Shown here: in pieces, positions 21,237 to 26,338 of the stretch
Layout of the letters: the number at the start of each line of letters is the position of its first letter
How positions within the stretch are numbered: position 1 is the stretch's first letter
Notes under the pieces: generated by a model
Seen by the model: only the letters and a program-made list of their open reading frames with translations
Told to the model about the DNA's origin: nothing
The model's database searches: none
Made by a program: the position numbers and the translations under genes
Assembly (NCBI GenBank): GCA_023433445.1
Contig: JAEZCS010000053.1
Coordinates: forward strand, 1-26,338
From: Pseudomonadota bacterium
Lineage (GTDB): Bacteria > Pseudomonadota > Alphaproteobacteria > Sphingomonadales > Sphingomonadaceae
DNA length: 26,338 bases
Reading direction: 5' to 3'

Positions 21237-24118
21237 GATTTTGGCCAGCGATATTCTCCGGTGAGATTGATGTGCTCCCATCCCAGCGGCGAGACATGGG
21301 CGAGGAGATCAGGCGGGACGGCAACGCCAGCAGCGGCTCGGCCGCTGACGACCTCTCCAAGCTTCATCGTGTTCCAGAAGATGATGATGGCGGCCAGCAG
21401 GTTCATGCCGGCGATTCGATAATGTTGGCCTTCGCCTGATCGGTCGCGGATCTCGCCGCGCCGATGAAAGCTGATGGCGCGCTTCAGCGCATGATGGGCC
21501 TCGCCTTTGTTGAGGCCCATCTGAGCCTGGCGTTGCAAACCCGCGTCGAGAATCCAGTCTATCATGAACAAGGATCGTTCGACACGACCGACTTCCCGAA
21601 GGGCGAGGGCCAATTCGTTCTGACGAGGATAGGATGCCAACTTGCGTAGAATCTGGCTGGGGGCGACGATGCCAGCGGCGATCGTGGCCATGACCCGCAG
21701 GATGTCGGGCCAGTTCCGCTCGATCAGCGGTTCGTTGATTTTCCCGCCGACCAGCCCCCGCACATTGCCGGGTGTTGCACTGGGGGTGAAGGCATAGAGC
21801 CGCTTCTGAGGCAGGTCACGGATGCGCGGGACGAACCTGTAGCCGAGAAGCGCGCACGCGGCGAACACATGATCGGTAAAGCCGCCCGTATCGGCAAAGT
21901 GCTGACGGACATGGCGGCCTGCGTCGTTCATGAGCAGCCCGTCGAGAATATAGGGCGCCTCGCTGACGGTCGCCGGGATGACCTGGGTAGCAAACGGCGC
22001 ATATTGATCGGAGACATGGCTGTATCCTTTCAGGCCCGGGACATTGCCGTATTTGGCGTTGACCATGTTCATCGCCTCGCCCTGCTCGGTGGCGAGGAAG
22101 AACTGTCCATCGCTGGAAGCGGAGTGGCCCTGTCCCCAGAACGCGGACATGGGAAGCGCGGCATGCGCCTCCACGATCATGGCGAGCGCCCGATCATAGG
22201 CACTGCCTTCGACATGCCAGCGCGCGATCCGCAGCAATTCCCAGAAGCTGTGCGTATTGATCGCCGCCGCCATCTTGCGCAGGCCGAGATTGACGCCTTC
22301 CGCCAGCAGGACGTTCATCAGCCCGATCCGATCCGCGCAGGGCGCGCCGGTGCGCAAATGGGTGAAGGCTTCGGAAAATCCTGTCCGCTCATCGACTTCC
22401 AGCAACAGGTCGGTGATCCTGGCGGGCGGAAGCTGCTGGTATAGATCGAGCACGAGATCCTCTGCACCTTCCGGCGTGTCGGCCTTGAGCTTGTCGATAT
22501 GAAGCCTGCCATTCTCGATGATGCCGCCAGGGATCGCCCCGGCCCGCGCCGCGCGGCCCAGCTCCTTCATCCGTTCATTCAGTCGGGCCTTACGTTCCGC
22601 GAGCCATTCATGCGGTCGCAGCGGCACGGTGAGGCGAGCGGTATGCTCTATCGCCTGGGCCGGGACCAGTATCTGCTTGAGGTCGGCATAGCGGCGCGAC
22701 CCCGCTAGCCATATGTCGCCGGATCGGAAGGCGTCGCGGATATGAAACAGCACCGCGATTTCCCACAGCCGGTGGTCGCCGGTGGGCTGCGCGCGAAGAT
22801 GGCGATGCCATTTTGAGTTCGGGCGCAGGAAGTCAATTGGCGGCGCGGCTTTAATGCCGCGTTGCAGGATTGCGATCGCCGCCAAAAGGGGCGTGGCAAT
22901 CGGCGCCGCCTGCATGTCGAGCAGGCGCAGCATCCGGGGTGCGTAGAGGCGAAAGCGGTGATAGCCGTCCAAGACGCGGCTGAGGGGATCGGCCGCAAGG
23001 ACGTTGGTCAATGCCGAGGCCGTGGCGACAAGGGTTCTCAATCGTTCCCAACCTGGCCCCATGGCGATGATCCCGTCCAGCGCCGCGCCATCTTCCTGTG
23101 CCCCCAGCAATGCGCCGCCGATTTCAGCGAAGGACTTCAGCGTGTCCCGAACAGCCGCCTTTTCGTCGGCAATCCTAGTGCTGCAAAGGCGCTCGGATGC
23201 TCGATAGAGGCGGCCGACAATGCGGTCATGGGTTTCCACCACGACGTCCGCCAGCGACGCTCGCCATTCCAGTGCACACACCGCCAGGATCGCTAGCCGC
23301 CTTTCTTCGGGCAGGTCGCGCATGCCATCGGCATAATAGCGCTCCCCCTGCCGGCGCAGCCGGGCCACTCTGTGCGCGGGCACGCCGGCCACGAGGTCTG
23401 CGGGAAGATCGAGGCCCTGGAGATATTCCAGTCGGTCCATCAGCCGGTTGGCGGCAGCGGAGTTCGCGCCTACCCCGAATTGCCGCAGCCAGACAAAGCG
23501 AGTGACGCGGCCGTCCACAGTATCCTCCAGCAAAGCGGCCAACTGCTCGCCAAGGGCAGGCGTGATCCGCCCAGCGATACGATCCTCGATCCGGCGCTCG
23601 GCATCGACCAATGCGTCGGCGCATAGCCGCTCGATCGTCGATGGAGCCGGTAGGATCGTGCGTGTGCGGCGGCACTCCATGACAAAGCGGCGGGCGAGAT
23701 CCTCGTTCGATGTCGCAATCTCGGCCTCCTGCGCGATCCACTCACGCAGATCTCGTGCGCCGCGACCTGAAAAGGCGCGGTAGCCGTAGATTCTGCGCAG
23801 GTCCGCCAGATGCTCGTGTCGCGTTTCTTCGCGCGTGGCATAGGGAAGCAGATCGTCGCCGCTCAGCCCGAGCTGGGCCGCGATAAAATCCGTCACGGGT
23901 GCCGGAATCAGCTCTCCCGGCGCCAGCACCCGACCGGGATAACGCAGCACGCACAGTTGCAGCGCGAAGCCGAAACGATTGTGAGGTCGGCGGCGCTGCC
24001 GGATATGTTCGAGATCTTCATCACTGAGGGTGTAATGCCGCAGCAACTCGCCCTGATCGACCGGCAAACGGAGCAGCGCCTCGCGCTGGCGATCGGTCAG
24101 GGTCACGCGACGCGGCAT
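21227..24118 (-). CDS. tnpA: Tn3-family transposase
   Basis: A 963-residue transposase of normal Tn3 length. The N-terminal DUF4158 DNA-binding region (MPRRVTLTDRQREALLRLP, RPHNRFGFALQLCVLRYPGR) leads to the C-terminal DDE domain, with Asp in HSASSDGQFF, Asp in DTGGFTDHVF, and Glu in LREVGRVERSLFMIDW. ATG at 24118 is chosen because AAAGGAA precedes it and homology begins there; the longer frame to 24361 runs through the res gap and into tnpR. The gene appears intact. It is divergent from tnpR, a common Tn3 arrangement. Confidence 0.95.
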   Translation of the reverse strand: MPRRVTLTDRQREALLRLPVDQGELLRHYTLSDEDLEHIRQRRRPHNRFGFALQLCVLRYPGRVLAPGELIPAPVTDFIAAQLGLSGDDLLPYATREETRHEHLADLRRIYGYRAFSGRGARDLREWIAQEAEIATSNEDLARRFVMECRRTRTILPAPSTIERLCADALVDAERRIEDRIAGRITPALGEQLAALLEDTVDGRVTRFVWLRQFGVGANSAAANRLMDRLEYLQGLDLPADLVAGVPAHRVARLRRQGERYYADGMRDLPEERRLAILAVCALEWRASLADVVVETHDRIVGRLYRASERLCSTRIADEKAAVRDTLKSFAEIGGALLGAQEDGAALDGIIAMGPGWERLRTLVATASALTNVLAADPLSRVLDGYHRFRLYAPRMLRLLDMQAAPIATPLLAAIAILQRGIKAAPPIDFLRPNSKWHRHLRAQPTGDHRLWEIAVLFHIRDAFRSGDIWLAGSRRYADLKQILVPAQAIEHTARLTVPLRPHEWLAERKARLNERMKELGRAARAGAIPGGIIENGRLHIDKLKADTPEGAEDLVLDLYQQLPPARITDLLLEVDERTGFSEAFTHLRTGAPCADRIGLMNVLLAEGVNLGLRKMAAAINTHSFWELLRIARWHVEGSAYDRALAMIVEAHAALPMSAFWGQGHSASSDGQFFLATEQGEAMNMVNAKYGNVPGLKGYSHVSDQYAPFATQVIPATVSEAPYILDGLLMNDAGRHVRQHFADTGGFTDHVFAACALLGYRFVPRIRDLPQKRLYAFTPSATPGNVRGLVGGKINEPLIERNWPDILRVMATIAAGIVAPSQILRKLASYPRQNELALALREVGRVERSLFMIDWILDAGLQRQAQMGLNKGEAHHALKRAISFHRRGEIRDRSGEGQHYRIAGMNLLAAIIIFWNTMKLGEVVSGRAAAGVAVPPDLLAHVSPLGWEHINLTGEYRWPKSLA

Positions 24119-24243
24119 GCATGTTCCTTTTTCTTTCCGACTCGATGTTTGAGATAGCTTGATTGCGATGCTGGTTGAGATACACAATGGCCTATTCAAA
24201 TGCCTATGCCCGCACCACCACCTCAAACCTTCGTTTGTGATCC
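24119..24243. other. Probable res site between tnpA and tnpR
   Basis: The 125-bp gap between the divergent transposase and resolvase is where Tn3 elements carry res and both promoters. TTGAGATA occurs twice (24149-24156 and 24175-24182, 26 bp apart), and CAAAC/GTTTG form a small inverted repeat (24224-24237). The sub-site boundaries cannot be set by eye. Confidence 0.6.
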
Positions 24244-24864
24244 ATGCTGATCGGCTACGCCCGCGTGTCCAAAGCCGATGGATCGCAGTCCCTCGATTTG
24301 CAGCACGATGCGCTACGCGCCGCTGGCGTCGAACCCAACAATATCTATGATGATCGCGCATCCGGCAGCCGCGACGATCGCCCCGGTCTTGCGGCCTGCC
24401 TCAAATCACTGCGCGACGGCGATGTCCTGATCGTGTGGAAACTCGACCGGCTCGGCCGAACGCTCACCCACCTGGTCAGTACCGTGCAGAACCTGTCGGA
24501 TCGTGGCATCGGCTTGCGCGTGCTCACCGGCAAGGGGGCGCAGATCGACACCACCACGCCATCGGGCCGCATGGTGTTCGGCATCTTCGCCACGCTGGCG
24601 GAGTTCGAGCGCGACATGATCCGCGAGCGCACTATGGCTGGTCTCGCAGCTGCCCGCGCGCGAGGCCGCAAAGGTGGCCGCAAGTTCGCTCTTTCCAAAG
24701 CGCAGGTACGTCTCGCCCAGGCCGCCATGGCCCAGCGCGACACGTCCGTTTCCGATCTTTGCAAGGAGCTTGGGGTCGAGCGCGTCACCCTCTACCGTTA
24801 TGTCGGTCCCAAAGGAGAACTCAGAGACTACGGTAAGCGTGTCCTGGGGTTGGCACCGGGATAG
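24244..24864 (+). CDS. tnpR: Serine resolvase TnpR
   Basis: A 206-residue serine recombinase of the resolvase/invertase family. The catalytic Ser lies in GYARVSKADGSQSLDLQ (Ser9), followed by DRPGLAACLKSLRDGD, VWKLDRLGR and TPSGRMVFGIFATLAEFERD with the conserved Arg residues. A C-terminal helix-turn-helix is visible (SVSDLCKELGVERVTLYRYV). It resolves the cointegrates made by TnpA at res and probably represses tnpA. The size is slightly longer than that of Tn3 TnpR (185). The ribosome binding site is weak. Confidence 0.95.
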   Translation: MLIGYARVSKADGSQSLDLQHDALRAAGVEPNNIYDDRASGSRDDRPGLAACLKSLRDGDVLIVWKLDRLGRTLTHLVSTVQNLSDRGIGLRVLTGKGAQIDTTTPSGRMVFGIFATLAEFERDMIRERTMAGLAAARARGRKGGRKFALSKAQVRLAQAAMAQRDTSVSDLCKELGVERVTLYRYVGPKGELRDYGKRVLGLAPG

Positions 24865-24880
24865 AAAATTGACGATAGTG

Positions 24881-24909
24881 AGTCTATATATCCTAATTAT
24901 AGATAGACT
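24881..24909. promoter_or_regulatory. AT-rich inverted repeat upstream of the glycoside hydrolase
   Basis: AGTCTATATAT and ATAGATAGACT form an 11-bp dyad with one mismatch around a 7-base spacer. It lies in a strikingly AT-rich 126-bp gap after tnpR. It may be an operator for the cargo gene or a weak terminator for tnpR. Confidence 0.45.
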
Positions 24910-24990
24910 ATATTTAGAAAATCAACCTGATCCGAATGGTATCTCTGAACTATATATTGATGTTATCTCAATTGAGAAAGTTTTGTGTGC

Positions 24991-26268
24991 ATGAATAGGC
25001 GTGAGATGATGGTATCCTTTGGAGGGGCCGCCGTTGCGGGCTCCATTGCTTTTAAAAGCTATGCAGAGGTCATGCCTCGCAAAGAAGGATTTCTCTGGGG
25101 TGCGGCAACCGCAGCCTATCAAGTTGAAGGCAACAATACGAACAGCGACCTATGGTTGATCGAAGGGCTTCCTGCGACGCCTTTCAAAGAGCGCTCGGGG
25201 GATGCATGTGATCATTATCATCGCTATGACGATGATATCGCAATGCTGTCCCGGCTCGGTCTGAACACCTATCGTTTCAGCATCGAATGGGCGCGTATCG
25301 AGCCTGACGAAGGTTTGTTCTCGCCTGCCATCCTCGCTCACTATGGCAGGATGCTGGAAAGTTGTCGTCGCCACGGCGTAACCCCTATCGTCACCTTGCA
25401 TCATTTCTCCTCGCCTCGCTGGTTTTCCGCGAAGGGGGGCTTTGAAAATCCCGATGCTCCAAAATTGTTCGCCCGCTATGCAAAGATCGTTACAGAGGCG
25501 TTAGGCGACCAGATTGGATTTCTGTGTACGATCAATGAGGCCAATCTTTCCTTCGCACCCAACCAGGCGGTGCTCGAAGAGGCCGCCCGATCGACAGGGG
25601 TGGATAAATTCTCAACCTTTCTCTTCTCGAACGTTGCGAGATCGAAACCGATAGTCCGGGCATGTCACGCGGCAGCACGGGAGGCGGTTAAAGCGATACG
25701 ACCCGCTTTGCCGGTGGGATATACCCTGGCGATGGACGATTTCCAGGATGCTCTCGGCACCCAAGGGCGCGCTGCTCGCCTGCGTTCGGCAATGTATGAC
25801 GTGTGGCTTAACGAGGCAAAGTCTGATGATTTTCTAGGCGTCCAAACCTATACCCGGACTATTGTCGGCGAGCGTGGTCCCGTAGTGCTCGCGCCAGATG
25901 CCCTGCGGACACAGATCGGACAGGAATACTATCCCGAGGCCCTGGGCGGCGCGGTTCGCTATGCGGCATCGACCGCTGGCGTGCCAATCATCGTTACCGA
26001 AAATGGTGTCGCGACCGACGATGACGAGTTGCGGGTACGCTATATTGACGGGGCGCTCGCCAGCTTACGGGCGGCAATGCGTGACGGCGTCGATGTACGG
26101 GGTTATGTTTATTGGTCGCTGCTCGACAATTTTGAATGGCTGTTCGGATATGGCGCCAAGTTCGGACTCATCGCGGTCGATCGTTCCAGTCAGCGTCGGG
26201 CTTTAAAGCCCAGTGCAAAACATTTGGGGAAAATCGCCAGGACAGGCCACCGAGCAAGTCGGGCTTAA
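24991..26268 (+). CDS. Glycoside hydrolase family 1 (beta-glucosidase-like), possibly exported
   Basis: A 425-residue GH1 retaining glycosidase. Family features are FLWGAATAAYQVEG near residue 34, DHYHRYDDDI, YRFSIEWARIEP, TLHHFSSPRWF, the acid/base Glu183 in TINEA (A replaces the usual P), the nucleophile Glu337 in VTENG, and YVYWSLLDNFEW. The N-terminus (NRREMMVSFGGAAVAGSIAF) resembles a twin-arginine signal, unusual for GH1 enzymes, which are mostly cytoplasmic. ATG at 24991 is preferred; GTG at 24985 is also in frame, and GAGAAAG lies upstream. The gene is less GC-rich than its neighbours and its stop lies inside the right inverted repeat. The substrate cannot be told from sequence. Confidence 0.9.
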   Translation: MNRREMMVSFGGAAVAGSIAFKSYAEVMPRKEGFLWGAATAAYQVEGNNTNSDLWLIEGLPATPFKERSGDACDHYHRYDDDIAMLSRLGLNTYRFSIEWARIEPDEGLFSPAILAHYGRMLESCRRHGVTPIVTLHHFSSPRWFSAKGGFENPDAPKLFARYAKIVTEALGDQIGFLCTINEANLSFAPNQAVLEEAARSTGVDKFSTFLFSNVARSKPIVRACHAAAREAVKAIRPALPVGYTLAMDDFQDALGTQGRAARLRSAMYDVWLNEAKSDDFLGVQTYTRTIVGERGPVVLAPDALRTQIGQEYYPEALGGAVRYAASTAGVPIIVTENGVATDDDELRVRYIDGALASLRAAMRDGVDVRGYVYWSLLDNFEWLFGYGAKFGLIAVDRSSQRRALKPSAKHLGKIARTGHRASRA

Positions 26269-26301
26269 CGTAGGTTCTCGCCCCCTCCCGCAAACGCCCC
26301 C
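26264..26301 (-). repeat. Right terminal inverted repeat of the Tn3-family element
   Basis: The reverse complement matches the left repeat at 35 of 38 positions. The TAA of the glycoside hydrolase (26266-26268) lies inside it. CATAA follows at 26302-26306, and the remaining 32 bases to the window edge show no gene. Confidence 0.95.
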
Positions 26302-26338
26302 CATAAGACCGGACTCCGCGCTGTCCGTGGTTTTAGCC

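Larger units (their letters stand above)
21199..26301. mobile_element. Complete Tn3-family transposon with a glycoside hydrolase cargo
   Basis: A 5,103-bp element bounded by 38-bp inverted repeats (35/38 identical, starting GGGGGCGTTTGCGGG and ending in ACGYTAAG, the conserved inner end of Tn3 repeats). It is flanked on both sides by the direct repeat CATAA (21194-21198 and 26302-26306), the 5-bp target duplication expected of this family. It contains tnpA, tnpR with a res-like gap, and a family 1 glycoside hydrolase. The intact target duplication suggests a single insertion with no later rearrangement. Confidence 0.95.

Noticed and set aside
1..26338. CRISPR arrays, tRNA or rRNA genes
   Set aside because: The only regularly spaced repeats are the iterons, which lack CRISPR repeat length and spacers. 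No tRNA or rRNA segment was recognised.

Overview
The window looks like part of a plasmid or chromid from a sphingomonad-type alphaproteobacterium (Sphingomonas, Sphingobium or Novosphingobium). This rests on the high GC content, the codon use, the Rep_3-type repA with parA and parB, and the adjacent ArdC, ParB-like, strawberry-notch helicase and primase block. The genus is an inference.

Region 1 (1-5722) is a copper resistance island. The minus strand carries two small secreted His/Met/Cys-rich proteins, the multicopper oxidase copA, and the start of copB, which runs off the left edge; copA and copB overlap by ATGA. The plus strand carries a copper-type P1B ATPase followed, with a GTGA overlap, by a cueR-like MerR regulator. 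A MerR-type promoter with a dyad between -35 and -10 lies in the divergent gap. A PHAGH(x)M repeat is shared by CopB and one small secreted protein.

Region 2 (5974-14630) is a minus-strand plasmid DNA-processing block: ssb, a CHC2/Toprim primase-like protein, a DNA methyltransferase-like protein, a strawberry-notch helicase, a 670-residue ParB-like protein and an ArdC-type antirestriction protein. The methyltransferase and helicase look like one gene split by a single-base frameshift near 12300-12350.

Region 3 (14631-18844) is the replication and partition core. An iteron array with 22-bp spacing and a putative RepA autoregulatory operator precede repA, then parA and parB. Two copies of a strong palindrome flank parA and are candidate parS sites. 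The iteron also recurs in reverse orientation between repA and parA, and twice inside parB. One 16-mer is identical at three of these dispersed places.

Region 4 (18845-21198) is accessory: a Xre/MbcA-like antitoxin with a RES-domain toxin, and, tail to tail with a shared CTAG, an unrecognised protein with a C-terminal helix-turn-helix.

Region 5 (21199-26301) is a complete 5,103-bp Tn3-family transposon with 38-bp inverted repeats (35/38 identical) and a perfect 5-bp target duplication, CATAA. It holds tnpA, a divergent tnpR with a res-like gap, and an unusual cargo: a family 1 glycoside hydrolase with a possible Tat signal. The stop codons of both outermost genes lie inside the inverted repeats.
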